From NCBI RefSeq assembly GCF_028278985.1, contig NZ_JANQTA010000014.1:1-44606 (forward strand): a stretch of 44,606 nt of DNA. The letters are read 5' to 3'. This document shows, piece after piece, positions 26,109-35,467 of the stretch; position 1 is the stretch's first letter; each line of letters starts with the position of its first letter. The notes beneath the pieces were generated by a model, which was not told the DNA's origin, searched no databases, and worked only from the letters and a program-made list of their open reading frames with translations. A program made the position numbers and the translations under genes. Source of the stretch: Candidatus Nitrosopumilus sp. Its GTDB lineage: Archaea; Thermoproteota; Nitrososphaeria; Nitrososphaerales; Nitrosopumilaceae.

Positions 26109-27224
26109 ATGATTTCAAAAAATAATTTCCTTATGGACAAACGAATTCAAATTGGAGCAATTGCTATAGCCGTAATCTTTTCAATTTTTGTTTTAACATC
26201 ACCTTCAGATCCTATTCCTTTACCTGGACCTAATTCAAATTCAGAAAGTGATTTTGTAACTATATTGGCAACTAATTTGGATAAACCAAGAGCAATTGCA
26301 GTACATGAAAATAGAATTTTTGTAACTGAAAAAGATGGTTACATTAGGGTCATTGAAAATGAGATTTTGTTAGAATCTCCCCTTGCTACATTTAGAACTG
26401 TTGATGCATTTGATGCAGGATTACTAGGAATTGCGTTGCACCCTGATTTTTCAAATAATAATTCAATCTATGTTTTTGTTACTTATGAGGAAAATGAACA
26501 ATTGTGGAACAAAATAGTTCGAATTACTGAATCAAATAACAGATTACAAGATGCAAAAACAATTTTTGATAAAATTCCTGGTTCGCAATTTACTAATGGG
26601 GGATTTTTAAAATTTGGACCAGACAATAAATTGTATGTTGGAACTGGAACAGTTTCTGACGCTTCTCATCTACCACAAGAACTTGATTCTCTTGCAGGAA
26701 AAATTTTGCGATTAAATGATGATGGTACAATTCCTGATGATAATCCATGGGAAAATTCTCCTGTATACTCTTTAGGTCATAGACATCCACAAGGAATCAC
26801 TTGGGATTCCAGTGGAAATATGTTAGTTGCAGAATTTGGACCTGAAAAAAATGATGAGATTAATTTAATCAAGCCTGGAAAAAATTATGGTTGGCCTGAA
26901 CAAGAATGTTCAGGAAATGACCAATTTGAAAATGCAATTCTCTGTTATGATCCAAGTATTGAACCTGGTGGAATCCTATTCTATTCAGGAGATCGACTTG
27001 ATTTTGAATTTCCATTCATTATGGCCTCAATGAGAGCATTCAATCTTTACCAATTGGATTTTGAAGAAGGTCTAAGCTCCCAAAAATCTATTCTTAGTGG
27101 AATTGGGAGAGTACGTGATGTTGTTCAAGGTCAAGATGGTAGTTTGTATGTAATTACTTCAAATACCGATGGAAAAGGTTTTCCGGATAGCATGGATGAT
27201 AAATTGTTGAGGATATTAAAGTAA
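26109..27224 (+). CDS. Secreted PQQ-dependent sugar dehydrogenase-family beta-propeller
   Basis: 371 residues. A single N-terminal hydrophobic segment (IGAIAIAVIFSIFVL, residues ~17-31) anchors or exports it, followed by a Pro/Ser linker. The glucose/sorbosone dehydrogenase fold shows DAGLLGIALHPDF, FTNGGFLKFGPDNKLYVGTG, SLGHRHPQGITW and EFGPEKNDEINLI, which carry the catalytic His and PQQ/Ca contacts of YliI/GDH-B relatives. No PQQ synthesis gene is in the window, so the cofactor and the substrate are uncertain. It ends 1 base before the HMG-CoA reductase gene. Confidence 0.85.
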   Translation: MISKNNFLMDKRIQIGAIAIAVIFSIFVLTSPSDPIPLPGPNSNSESDFVTILATNLDKPRAIAVHENRIFVTEKDGYIRVIENEILLESPLATFRTVDAFDAGLLGIALHPDFSNNNSIYVFVTYEENEQLWNKIVRITESNNRLQDAKTIFDKIPGSQFTNGGFLKFGPDNKLYVGTGTVSDASHLPQELDSLAGKILRLNDDGTIPDDNPWENSPVYSLGHRHPQGITWDSSGNMLVAEFGPEKNDEINLIKPGKNYGWPEQECSGNDQFENAILCYDPSIEPGGILFYSGDRLDFEFPFIMASMRAFNLYQLDFEEGLSSQKSILSGIGRVRDVVQGQDGSLYVITSNTDGKGFPDSMDDKLLRILK

Positions 27225-27225
27225 A

Positions 27226-28482
27226 ATGCCTGATTCATCAATTTCAAAATTTTTTGAAAAAACTAGAGATGAAAGATTAGATGTAATCAAAAATTTTGCT
27301 AATCTTTCTGATAAGGACATCAAATCACTTGAGCTTCCAGATGGAGGAATTACATTTGATAAAGCTGATAAAATGGTTGAAAATGCATTTGGAACATTTT
27401 CTTTGCCATTAGGAGTTGCCACAAACTTCAAAATTAACAATAAAGACTATCTCGTTCCTATGGTTATTGAAGAACCATCTGTAATCGCTGCTGCATCAAA
27501 AGCAGCTAAACTTGCTCGTCCTAAAGGTGGATTTACAGTTACAGTTGATGAATCTTACAGTATAGGACAGATTCAAGTTTTGGATGTAGATATTGATAAC
27601 GCTATTTCTATAATCAAAGAAAATACCCAAGAAATTTTAGATCTTGCAAATTCAAAAAGTAATACACTATCAAAAATGGGAAAAGGAGCAAAGGAAATAA
27701 CTTGTAAAAAACTTGATACTGATTTTGATCCTATGTTGATTGTCGAACTATTAATTGATGTAGGTGATGCAATGGGTGCAAATGTTACAAACACAATGTG
27801 TGAAGGAGTAGCTCCACTAATTGAAAAATTAACTGGAGGCAAATCACTTCTAAGAATTTTATCAAACTATTCTACAAGACGCATGGTAAAAGCATCTGCA
27901 GTTTTTGAAAAAGAATCTGTCGGAGGTAGTGAAGTTGTAGAAAACATGATTCATGCATATCAATTTGCAAAACATGATGTGTATAGGGCTGTTACTCACA
28001 ATAAGGGAATTATGAATGGTATTATTGCAGTTGCTAATGCGACTGGACAGGATAGTCGTGCAATTGAGGCTGCTGCAAATGCTTTTGCATCAAAAACAGG
28101 GCAGTACAGATCATTATCAGAATGGACAAAAGACTCAGAGGGAAATTTAGTTGGAACATTGGAAATTCCATTATCTGTGGGAATTGTTGGTGGAATCATT
28201 AATGTGCATCCAGTAGCAAAAATTTGTTCCAAAATTTTAGGTGTAGATTCAGCCAAAGAAATGGCGTGTATTATCACTGCTACAGGCCTTGCTCAGAACT
28301 TTAGTGCTATGAGAGCATTGGCAACAGATGGAATTCAGAAAGGTCACATGAGACTTCATGCTAGAAATCTGGCATCTGCAGCAGGTGCTTCAACTGAACA
28401 GATTGACAGAATTGTTTCTCAGATGATTAAAGAAAACAACATTTCAGTAAATAGAGCAAAAGAATTACTTGAACAAAATTAA
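27226..28482 (+). CDS. hmgA: Hydroxymethylglutaryl-CoA reductase, class II-like
   Basis: 418 residues. It makes mevalonate for archaeal isoprenoid lipids. Catalytic residues are E83 in IEEPSVIAAAS, K260 in THNKGIMNG, D276 in GQDSRAIEA and H378 in MRLHARN. DVGDAMGANVTNTM marks the nucleotide-binding region. Length, the early EEPS position and the C-terminal extension after the catalytic His match class II (Pseudomonas mevalonii-type, typically NADH) more than the usual archaeal class I enzyme. The gene follows the sugar dehydrogenase after 1 base, suggesting one transcript. Confidence 0.9.
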   Translation: MPDSSISKFFEKTRDERLDVIKNFANLSDKDIKSLELPDGGITFDKADKMVENAFGTFSLPLGVATNFKINNKDYLVPMVIEEPSVIAAASKAAKLARPKGGFTVTVDESYSIGQIQVLDVDIDNAISIIKENTQEILDLANSKSNTLSKMGKGAKEITCKKLDTDFDPMLIVELLIDVGDAMGANVTNTMCEGVAPLIEKLTGGKSLLRILSNYSTRRMVKASAVFEKESVGGSEVVENMIHAYQFAKHDVYRAVTHNKGIMNGIIAVANATGQDSRAIEAAANAFASKTGQYRSLSEWTKDSEGNLVGTLEIPLSVGIVGGIINVHPVAKICSKILGVDSAKEMACIITATGLAQNFSAMRALATDGIQKGHMRLHARNLASAAGASTEQIDRIVSQMIKENNISVNRAKELLEQN

Positions 28483-28490
28483 TGACGTTA

Positions 28491-28498
28491 TTATATAG
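28491..28498 (+). promoter_or_regulatory. TATA box of the histidine operon
   Basis: TTATATAG centred 25 bases before ATG 28519. This indicates a leaderless hisG mRNA and argues that HisG begins MSEIRFAIP rather than at the in-frame TTG 28504. Confidence 0.6.
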
Positions 28499-28518
28499 AC
28501 AGATTGAGAGATGATACC

Positions 28519-29496
28519 ATGTCTGAAATAAGATTTGCAATTCCAAAGGGAAGTCTAGAAGAAGCTACATTCAAGCTATTAGAAAGATCTTGGACAAAAG
28601 TAAATCGTAAGAGTAGAACCTATAGAGTATATCTAGACGATCCAAAAATTATAGTAAAAATGCTGAGACCTCAAGAAATTCCCACGTTAGTTAATGAGGG
28701 ATTGTATGATGTAGGAATTACAGGTAAAGATTGGGTTGGAGAAACCAAATCTGATGTAGAACCAATATTAGATTTAGAATATGGAAAAATTAGACTAGTT
28801 ATTGCATTTCCAGATAATTACAGATACAAAAATCTAGATGCAATGATTGCAGATTATGCTAAAAAGAAAAAAACCTTGAGAATTTCTTCTGAATATCTTA
28901 CAACTGCATCTCGCTTCATCAAGAATTGTAAATCATACAAAAAATATTTTGGAAATAAAGATCCTCAAATTGTTACCCCTTGGTTACGTATTGGAACCAA
29001 CAAATCTGTACAAATTCATCTATCATTTGGTGCAACTGAAGCAAAACCTCCTGAAGATGTAGATGCTATAATGGATGTTACAGAGACTGGAACTACACTA
29101 AAACAAAATAAACTAAAAATTGTAGATGAAGTTCTTACTTCAACAGCTCACTTGATAGTAAACAAAAAATCACTCAAAGACAAAGCAAAAAGAGAAAAGA
29201 TTTTTGACATTGTCACTTTGATGCGTGGAGCAGTTCACGGCAAAAAATATCTTCACATTTATCTAAATGTTGAAGAGAAGAATTTGCCAAAACTTCTTAA
29301 ACAAATTCCATCACTGAAAAAACCAACAATCAGCCCGTTAAGTGAAGCTGGTTGGTTTGGAGTCAATACAATTATCAATAAATCTGACTTTCACAAAATA
29401 ATTCCAAAATTACGAAAGATTGCACAGGGCTTAGTTGTCCATGAACCACGACAAATATTGGAACTAGAGGAGATCAAACGTGATGAAGAAAATTGA
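28519..29496 (+). CDS. hisG: ATP phosphoribosyltransferase, long form
   Basis: 325 residues from MSEIRFAIPKGSLEE. First step of histidine synthesis, joining ATP and PRPP. The substrate-binding signature is in VDAIMDVTETGTTLKQN, with NEGLYDVGITGKDW near the N-terminus. The C-terminal ~75 residues (KYLHIYLNVEEKNLPKLLKQ) form the regulatory ACT-like domain that gives histidine feedback, so no separate HisZ is needed. First gene of a nine-gene operon; its stop overlaps the hisD ATG (TGATG). Confidence 0.95.
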   Translation: MSEIRFAIPKGSLEEATFKLLERSWTKVNRKSRTYRVYLDDPKIIVKMLRPQEIPTLVNEGLYDVGITGKDWVGETKSDVEPILDLEYGKIRLVIAFPDNYRYKNLDAMIADYAKKKKTLRISSEYLTTASRFIKNCKSYKKYFGNKDPQIVTPWLRIGTNKSVQIHLSFGATEAKPPEDVDAIMDVTETGTTLKQNKLKIVDEVLTSTAHLIVNKKSLKDKAKREKIFDIVTLMRGAVHGKKYLHIYLNVEEKNLPKLLKQIPSLKKPTISPLSEAGWFGVNTIINKSDFHKIIPKLRKIAQGLVVHEPRQILELEEIKRDEEN

Positions 29497-30761
29497 TGAA
29501 AATCATTTCAATCAAAAACACTGAGCAGTTTCTAAAGAAAATACGCACAAAAAACTCTTCAAAAAACCAAAAAATTGTAGAATCTATTCTCAAAGACGTT
29601 AAAAAGAATGGAGATTTTGCAATCAAAAAATATGAAAAAAAATTTGGTGCAGGAAAAATTTCTTCATTAAGAGTTACAAAACGTGACATTTCTAGTGCAT
29701 ACTCTAAAGTTTCAACATCTGATATTTCTGCCATCAAGCTTGCAAAATCTCGATTATCAAAAGCAGAATCAGCTGTAAAACGTCAGTTAAAGGATATCAA
29801 AATACAATCAGGCGGAACAAAACTTTCTAAATCATTTGTTCCCATAGAAAGTGTTGGGTGCTATGTTCCAGGTGGTACTGCCAGATATCCTAGTTCTGCA
29901 ATAATGTCAGTAATTCCAGCTAAAGTTGCTGGTGTAAAACGAATTGTTGTTGTATCTCCACCAAATTCTAAAGGCGATATAGATCCTCTTACGGTAGTAG
30001 CAGCAGATATTTGTGGTGCCACTGAAATTTACAAAACAGGTGGAGTACAATCAATTGGAGCTTTATCTTATGGTACGCGTTCTATAAAAAAAGTAGATAA
30101 AATTGTAGGACCCGGCGGATCATTTGTAACTCTTGCAAAATATCTAGTTAGTAATTCTACATCTATTGATATGATGGCAGGACCAACCGAACTTGGAATT
30201 GTAATTGATTCATCAAGTTTTAGTGATTTTGCTGGACTAGATCTGATTTCTCAAGCTGAACATTCTTCAGATACTTTTTGTTTTGCACTAACCACAAATA
30301 GTTCAATTGCAAAGAAAATTCAATCTAGTGTAAACTCTAAACTAAAAAACATAGAGCGCTCTAATATTGTTAAATCTAGTCTAGAATCAAATGGTTTCAT
30401 TGCAGTTTGTAAACCATCAGATATTATTGAAGTTGCAAATGAACTTGCACCAGAACACTTGGAGATACTAAGTAAAAATCCAAATAAATGGAACAAAATC
30501 AAGAATCCAGGCACGATTTTGATAGGAAAGAACAGTCCTTCTTCAGCAAGTGATTACCTGTTAGGCTCAAATCATATTCTTCCTACCAATGGATTTGGAA
30601 AGACAAGAGGCTCGCTTTCTGTACTAGACTTTATCAAACTTCTAACAAAGATTGAAACTAGCAAAAAAGATTTACAGAAAATTTCAAAATCTATGAAGAA
30701 TCTTACATTAGCAGAAGGATTGCCTAATCACTATGAAGCAGTTAGAGGTAGATTGAAATGA
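29496..30761 (+). CDS. hisD: Histidinol dehydrogenase
   Basis: 421 residues from ATG 29496. It oxidises histidinol to histidine in two NAD-dependent steps. Motifs include VPGGTARYPSSAIMSVIPA, VGPGGSFVTLAKYLV, DMMAGPTELGIVID, DLISQAEHSSD and the zinc/catalytic ELAPEHLEI. The late GSNHILPTNGFGKTRGSLSV segment is also conserved. Overlaps hisC by 4 bases. Confidence 0.96.
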   Translation: MKIISIKNTEQFLKKIRTKNSSKNQKIVESILKDVKKNGDFAIKKYEKKFGAGKISSLRVTKRDISSAYSKVSTSDISAIKLAKSRLSKAESAVKRQLKDIKIQSGGTKLSKSFVPIESVGCYVPGGTARYPSSAIMSVIPAKVAGVKRIVVVSPPNSKGDIDPLTVVAADICGATEIYKTGGVQSIGALSYGTRSIKKVDKIVGPGGSFVTLAKYLVSNSTSIDMMAGPTELGIVIDSSSFSDFAGLDLISQAEHSSDTFCFALTTNSSIAKKIQSSVNSKLKNIERSNIVKSSLESNGFIAVCKPSDIIEVANELAPEHLEILSKNPNKWNKIKNPGTILIGKNSPSSASDYLLGSNHILPTNGFGKTRGSLSVLDFIKLLTKIETSKKDLQKISKSMKNLTLAEGLPNHYEAVRGRLK

Positions 30762-31828
30762 AAAATTCATGGTATGCAAAAAAATTAGATGAATTTTCAA
30801 AGCTTGGTGGATACAAAAAACCAGAAAAATTTGATGATGTCCTAAAGCTTGACTCTAATGAGAATTTTGTAATAAACAAAAAATTCCAACAAGATGTTAT
30901 CTCTTATGCTAGAACAAATTCTGATGTTAGAGAGTATCCATTAGGTGGAGTTGACAAACTTGTATCTAAATTATGTAAATATCTAAAAATTCCAGAAAAT
31001 ATGATTGGTGTAGGGAATGGCTCTGACCAAATTCTAGATCTATTTCTAGCAAATCTTGCATCAAAAAATACTAGAATCTTAACATCGGATCCTACATTTG
31101 GATTCTTTGAGGAACGATGTAAGCTATATTCAATTCCGTGTACAAAAATTCCATTTACTTCCGATATGAAACTTGATATTAAAAAATTTGATACAAATCT
31201 TAAAAAATGTAAGATTCTTTATTTAGATTCTCCCAATAATCCAACTGGATTTCAGTTCTCTAAAAGTCAGATTGAATCTTTAATCAAAAAATTTGATGGA
31301 TTAGTTATTGTAGATGAGGCATATGGCGAATTTGCTGATTCATCTACTATTTCATTAACAAAAAAATATGATAATCTAATTGTTGTCAAAACTTTTTCTA
31401 AGGCATTTGGTCTTGCAGGTCTTCGTATAGGGTATTTTGTTGCAAATAAGAAAATTGTTGAAGTATTCAATCAGGTATTACAGTATCCTTATCCTATCAA
31501 TACACTTGCAATTGAGGCTGGAATTGCGTCTCTTGACAAGGTAGATCAAATGAAAGATGCTGCAGAAACAATCAAGACTGAACGAAAAAGGATTATTGAA
31601 AATCTTCGAAAATATGATGCTTTTACAGTATTTGATTCAAAGGCAAATTTTGTTCTATTTGATGCTAAGGGTGCAGACAAACGTGTTTTCTCTGCACTAG
31701 TTGAACAAGGAATTTCAATTCGAAAACTAGGCAAAATTGGTTCTCATTCAGGATGTTTACGTGTTACAGTAGGGACAAAAGAAATGAATTCAAAATTCCT
31801 TTTGGCAATTCGTGATTTATTAGGATAA
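30758..31828 (+). CDS. hisC: Histidinol-phosphate aminotransferase
   Basis: 356 residues, fold-type I PLP enzyme. The PLP lysine is K215 in TFSKAFGLAGLRIGY; LDSNEN, GNGSDQILD and SPNNPTG are the usual HisC contacts. It sits in the his operon between hisD and the HAD gene, whose product is likely to act on its product, histidinol phosphate. A related paralogue in the window (4301) belongs to cobalamin synthesis. Confidence 0.94.
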   Translation: MKNSWYAKKLDEFSKLGGYKKPEKFDDVLKLDSNENFVINKKFQQDVISYARTNSDVREYPLGGVDKLVSKLCKYLKIPENMIGVGNGSDQILDLFLANLASKNTRILTSDPTFGFFEERCKLYSIPCTKIPFTSDMKLDIKKFDTNLKKCKILYLDSPNNPTGFQFSKSQIESLIKKFDGLVIVDEAYGEFADSSTISLTKKYDNLIVVKTFSKAFGLAGLRIGYFVANKKIVEVFNQVLQYPYPINTLAIEAGIASLDKVDQMKDAAETIKTERKRIIENLRKYDAFTVFDSKANFVLFDAKGADKRVFSALVEQGISIRKLGKIGSHSGCLRVTVGTKEMNSKFLLAIRDLLG

Positions 31829-31831
31829 AAA

Positions 31832-32752
31832 TTGAATAATCAAACATTTGATTCTATAATATTTGATTGTGATGGAGTACTAGTAGACATTACTCAGTCT
31901 TATGACAAAACAATTGATAAAACATGCAAATACATTCTCAAGGAGTTTGGTCAAATTAATTCAATAACAATTGATCATAAGATAATTGATGGATTCAAAG
32001 CATCAGGTGGGTTTAATGATGAAGTTGATTTAGCATATGCTGCAATTTTATCACTTTATACAGCTGACAAACTTAATGAAGTACCGTCAGAATTTATTTA
32101 CAAAGTTATTTCAAATGCGGATAAGACTGGCATTATTTCTGTTCAATCATATCTTGAATCACTTTTTGATATTTCGGATATGCTCTCAAAATTGGGCTCA
32201 TTAAATGACAGACACAATAATCCTGTTTATTCAATATTTGATCAATTATTCTTTGGTCCACAACTTTATGAGAAACTATTTGGTAAGCAATCAAAATTCT
32301 CTGAAGAAGGAATGATTTCAAATGATAAAGTGATTCTATCAAAATCACTGTTGCAAACATTACAAAAACAATTTGGACAAAAAATGGCAATAGTTACAGG
32401 ACGAGGAATTGAATCCATTAGTTATTCCTTAAAAGACATGATTAATTATTTTGATACTAAAAGTTCTGCATTTTTGGAAGATGAATCTAGAGATTTAGCA
32501 AAACCTAATCCTGCAAGTTTGATTCGTGCAATTCAATCAATGAAATCTAAAAACTGTCTTTACGTAGGTGACTCTATGGAAGATTACATGATGGCCAAGG
32601 ATGCATCTCTTGCAGGGAAATCTACCACATTTTGCGCAATTGTAGGCACAAGTACAAATCCTGATGACAGACGTAGATTATTTTCCAACTCTGGTGTGGA
32701 TTTGATTTTGGAATCAATTAATGATATTCCGAAGGTATTAAATTTAGTTTGA
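31832..32752 (+). CDS. HAD-superfamily hydrolase in the his operon, candidate histidinol-phosphatase
   Basis: 306 residues from TTG, 3 bases after hisC. HAD motifs are complete: I = IIFDCDGVLVD (D12 and D14), II = VTGRG, III = LAKPNP and IV = YVGDSMEDYMMA. Between motifs I and II a large ~160-residue cap, longer than in common IA phosphatases, would shape the substrate pocket. None of the neighbouring genes encodes the known HisB-N, HisN/HisJ or PHP histidinol-phosphatases, and this enzyme fills the one missing step beside hisC and hisB. The assignment is positional; the HAD fold is certain. Confidence 0.85.
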   Translation: MNNQTFDSIIFDCDGVLVDITQSYDKTIDKTCKYILKEFGQINSITIDHKIIDGFKASGGFNDEVDLAYAAILSLYTADKLNEVPSEFIYKVISNADKTGIISVQSYLESLFDISDMLSKLGSLNDRHNNPVYSIFDQLFFGPQLYEKLFGKQSKFSEEGMISNDKVILSKSLLQTLQKQFGQKMAIVTGRGIESISYSLKDMINYFDTKSSAFLEDESRDLAKPNPASLIRAIQSMKSKNCLYVGDSMEDYMMAKDASLAGKSTTFCAIVGTSTNPDDRRRLFSNSGVDLILESINDIPKVLNLV

Positions 32753-32770
32753 TTAAATATCAATATTCTC

Positions 32771-32776
32771 AGGTGA
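32771..32776 (+). promoter_or_regulatory. Shine-Dalgarno site of hisB
   Basis: AGGTGA ends 4 bases before ATG 32781. It decides for this ATG over the TTG at 32778. Confidence 0.5.
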
Positions 32777-32780
32777 TTTG

Positions 32781-33368
32781 ATGAAAAAACGTTCAAGTAA
32801 AATCAAACGTGAAACTAAGGAAACAAGTGTTTCCGTTATAGTCAATATTGATGGTACTGGAAAGACTATGGTATCAACTGGTGTAAATTTTATTGATCAC
32901 TTGATTACAGCATTTGGAAAACATGCAATGTTGGATCTAACTGTCAAAGCAAAATCACAAGACAACATTGTACATCATTTGATTGAAGATACTGCTATAA
33001 CAATCGGAAATGCATTAGATGAGGCATTAGGAAATAGAATGGGTATCACTAGATTTAGCTATGCTTCTGTTCCAATGGATGAATCATTAGCTGAGACATC
33101 TGTAGATTTAGTCAAAAGGCCTTTTTACAAATTGACCCTATCTATTAAGAGAACAAAGATTGAAGATGTTTCAAAAGAAGATCTTGAACACTTTTTCCAA
33201 TCTTTACTTCAGAACCTAAACAGCTGTATTCACCTTACAGTAAAGTATGGAGACAATGATCATCACAAAGTAGAGGCTGCAATGAAATCTCTAGCTGTTG
33301 CTTTTAGAATCGCATGTTCTAAGGACTCAAAGCAAAAAGGTATTCCAAGTACAAAAGGCGCAATGTAA
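32781..33368 (+). CDS. hisB: Imidazoleglycerol-phosphate dehydratase
   Basis: 195 residues, the dehydratase domain only, with no fused phosphatase. Metal-binding motifs are [34 protein letters not shown] and [15 protein letters not shown]. Substrate is imidazole glycerol phosphate, product imidazole acetol phosphate. The absence of a bacterial-type HisB phosphatase half makes the upstream HAD gene more relevant. Ends TAATG with hisH. Confidence 0.96.
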   Translation: MKKRSSKIKRETKETSVSVIVNIDGTGKTMVSTGVNFIDHLITAFGKHAMLDLTVKAKSQDNIVHHLIEDTAITIGNALDEALGNRMGITRFSYASVPMDESLAETSVDLVKRPFYKLTLSIKRTKIEDVSKEDLEHFFQSLLQNLNSCIHLTVKYGDNDHHKVEAAMKSLAVAFRIACSKDSKQKGIPSTKGAM

Positions 33369-33970
33369 TGACAAAGATTGCAATATTTGATTATGGAGCT
33401 GGAAATATTTTCAGCCTCAAAAATGCATTAGAAAAACAAAATGCTACCGTAGAAGTTCAAACTAGAGTAGAAAATCTTAGAGAGTATGATGGAATCTTTT
33501 TACCGGGTGTTGGTAATTTTGATCCTGCAATACAAAGTATCAATCGTAATTCTACAGATTTTTTACAAGTTGTAGGTGATACACCCGTTTTTGGAATTTG
33601 TCTAGGTATGGAGATGTTTTTTGAGACAAGTCAAGAAGGAAACGAAAAAGGTCTAGGAATAATCAATGGTGATGTCATAGTCTTGCCCAATACCCTAAAG
33701 GTACCTCACATGGGATGGAATGCCCTAGAGATAAAACAAGAAAATAAAATTCTTGAAGGAATAGAAAATGGATCATGGGTATATTTTGTTCATTCGTATA
33801 GAGCAAATCCAACAACCCAGAGTGTCATTATTGCTGAATCTGATTATAATGTAAAAGTTCCTGCAATTGTTCAAAAGAATAATTATTTTGGAACTCAATT
33901 TCATCCAGAAAAATCAGGTGATGTTGGAGCAATAATGCTGAAAAATTTCTTGCGAGAGTGCAGCAAATGA
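33368..33970 (+). CDS. hisH: Imidazole glycerol phosphate synthase glutaminase subunit
   Basis: 200 residues, class I glutamine amidotransferase. The nucleophile Cys lies in FGICLGMEM, the oxyanion region in FLPGVGNFD and the His-x-Glu in GTQFHPEKSG. PHMGWN and YFVHSYR are HisH-specific. It passes ammonia to HisF. Overlaps hisA (ATGA). Confidence 0.95.
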   Translation: MTKIAIFDYGAGNIFSLKNALEKQNATVEVQTRVENLREYDGIFLPGVGNFDPAIQSINRNSTDFLQVVGDTPVFGICLGMEMFFETSQEGNEKGLGIINGDVIVLPNTLKVPHMGWNALEIKQENKILEGIENGSWVYFVHSYRANPTTQSVIIAESDYNVKVPAIVQKNNYFGTQFHPEKSGDVGAIMLKNFLRECSK

Positions 33971-34677
33971 AAATAATTCCTGCAATTGATCTGATGGATG
34001 GACAGGTAGTACGACTTTACAAGGGAGATCCAAAACAGAAAACAGTTTACAGTGATGATCCTGTTTCTATTGCCAAGCAATGGGAAGAAGATGGTGCTGA
34101 TATGCTACATATTGTTGATTTGGATGCAACAATTGGAACTGGAAGTAATCTAGATCTAATACAAAAAATTTCCCAAGAATTAACAATTCCTGTTGAGATT
34201 GCAGGCGGACTGCGTAATGAATCAATTATTGATAGAGCGATGTCTTTTGCTACTAGAGTTGTAATTGGAACTTTGGCATTCCAAAACAAAGAGTTGCTAC
34301 AAATAATTGCAAAAAAACACACATTTTCAAAAATTGTTATTTCAGTAGATCATGTTGATGGATATATTGTGACTCATGGGTGGCAAGAGAATACAAAAAC
34401 TCCCTTGCTTCATGCAATTAACGAATTTGTAGAAATGGGATTTACAGAATTTTTACTAACAAATGTTAGTAAAGATGGTACTTTGGAAGGACCAGATTTA
34501 GAATTTCTAGAAAAAGCATGTGCAATTGAAAAAACAAATGTAATCGCTAGTGGTGGCATATCAAATGTTAATGATGTATCAAATGTTCAAACTAAAAATG
34601 CCTTTGCAGTAATTTTAGGAAAAGCATTGTATGAAAACAAAGTTTCAATAAAGGAGGCAAAACAGGTTGTTAACTAA
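33967..34677 (+). CDS. hisA: ProFAR isomerase
   Basis: 236 residues from ATG 33967; the in-frame GTG 33958 is deeper in hisH and less likely. A (beta-alpha)8 barrel with the catalytic Asp in IPAIDLMDGQVVRLYKGD, VEIAGGLRNE and the second Asp in LLTNVSKDGTLEGPD, then IASGGISNVNDV. Related to HisF by duplication. Its 3' end contains the ribosome-binding site of hisF. Confidence 0.95.
   Translation: MKIIPAIDLMDGQVVRLYKGDPKQKTVYSDDPVSIAKQWEEDGADMLHIVDLDATIGTGSNLDLIQKISQELTIPVEIAGGLRNESIIDRAMSFATRVVIGTLAFQNKELLQIIAKKHTFSKIVISVDHVDGYIVTHGWQENTKTPLLHAINEFVEMGFTEFLLTNVSKDGTLEGPDLEFLEKACAIEKTNVIASGGISNVNDVSNVQTKNAFAVILGKALYENKVSIKEAKQVVN
34651..34657 (+). promoter_or_regulatory. Shine-Dalgarno site of hisF inside hisA
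   Basis: AAGGAGG, a full match to archaeal anti-SD, ends 9 bases before TTG 34667 and sits within the last codons of hisA. It compensates for the weak TTG start and shows that internal operon genes use SD-led translation even though hisG is probably leaderless. Confidence 0.6.
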
Positions 34678-35467
34678 GAGAATTATTCCTTGTTTGGATG
34701 TGGATAATGGACGTGTTGTTAAAGGATTAAACTTTGAATCAATCAAGGATGCTGGAGATCCAGTAGAACTTGCATCAAAATATAGTAAAGATGGAGCTGA
34801 TGAATTAGTATTTTTGGATATCACTGCATCACAAGAAAAAAGAAAAACAATCAAAGAATTAGTTTCTAATGTTGCGAAAGTAATTGACATTCCGTTTACT
34901 GTAGGTGGTGGTGTTAACAGCATGGATGATGCTAGAAATATTTTACTTAGTGGTGCAGACAAAGTTGGTGTTAACACAGGTGCAGTAAAGAATCCTAAAT
35001 TACTAACAGAGCTTATGACAATTTTTGGCAAACAATGTGTTGTAATAGCAATAGATGCTAAACGAAACTATTCTGAAGACTCTACCAAAACAATGTTTGA
35101 AGAGAATGGCAAAAAATTTTGGTTTGAGGTTTTCATTTATGGAGGAAAACAAGAAACTGGACTTGATGCAATTCAATGGGCAAAAAAAGCAACCGAATTA
35201 GGCGCTGGAGAAGTTCTTTTAACAAGTATTGATCGAGATGGAACAAAGGATGGATATGATGTCATTCTTACCAAAAGAATAGTAGATACAGTTTCTGTGC
35301 CTGTTATTGCTTCAGGTGGTTGTGGGAAACCTGAAGATATGTATGATATTTTTGAAAAATCTGATGTTGATGCAGCACTTGCAGCTTCAATATTTCATTA
35401 TGAGAACCAGTCAGTTAATCGAGTAAAAGAAATTCTTAAAACTAAAAGCATTTCAGTCAGGTTATAA
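34667..35467 (+). CDS. hisF: Imidazole glycerol phosphate synthase cyclase subunit
   Basis: 266 residues from TTG. Barrel with catalytic Asp in RIIPCLDVDNGRVVKG and Asp in LTSIDRDGTKDGYD; FTVGGGVNSMDDA and IASGGCGKPEDM are phosphate-binding loops. Works with HisH. The start is set by the strong SD at 34651. It ends one base into hisI. Confidence 0.96.
   Translation: MLTKRIIPCLDVDNGRVVKGLNFESIKDAGDPVELASKYSKDGADELVFLDITASQEKRKTIKELVSNVAKVIDIPFTVGGGVNSMDDARNILLSGADKVGVNTGAVKNPKLLTELMTIFGKQCVVIAIDAKRNYSEDSTKTMFEENGKKFWFEVFIYGGKQETGLDAIQWAKKATELGAGEVLLTSIDRDGTKDGYDVILTKRIVDTVSVPVIASGGCGKPEDMYDIFEKSDVDAALAASIFHYENQSVNRVKEILKTKSISVRL

Noticed and set aside
34645-35031. 128-residue minus-strand frame over hisF
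   Set aside because: Antisense to a certain his gene; composition is Ser/Leu/Thr-rich without motifs.
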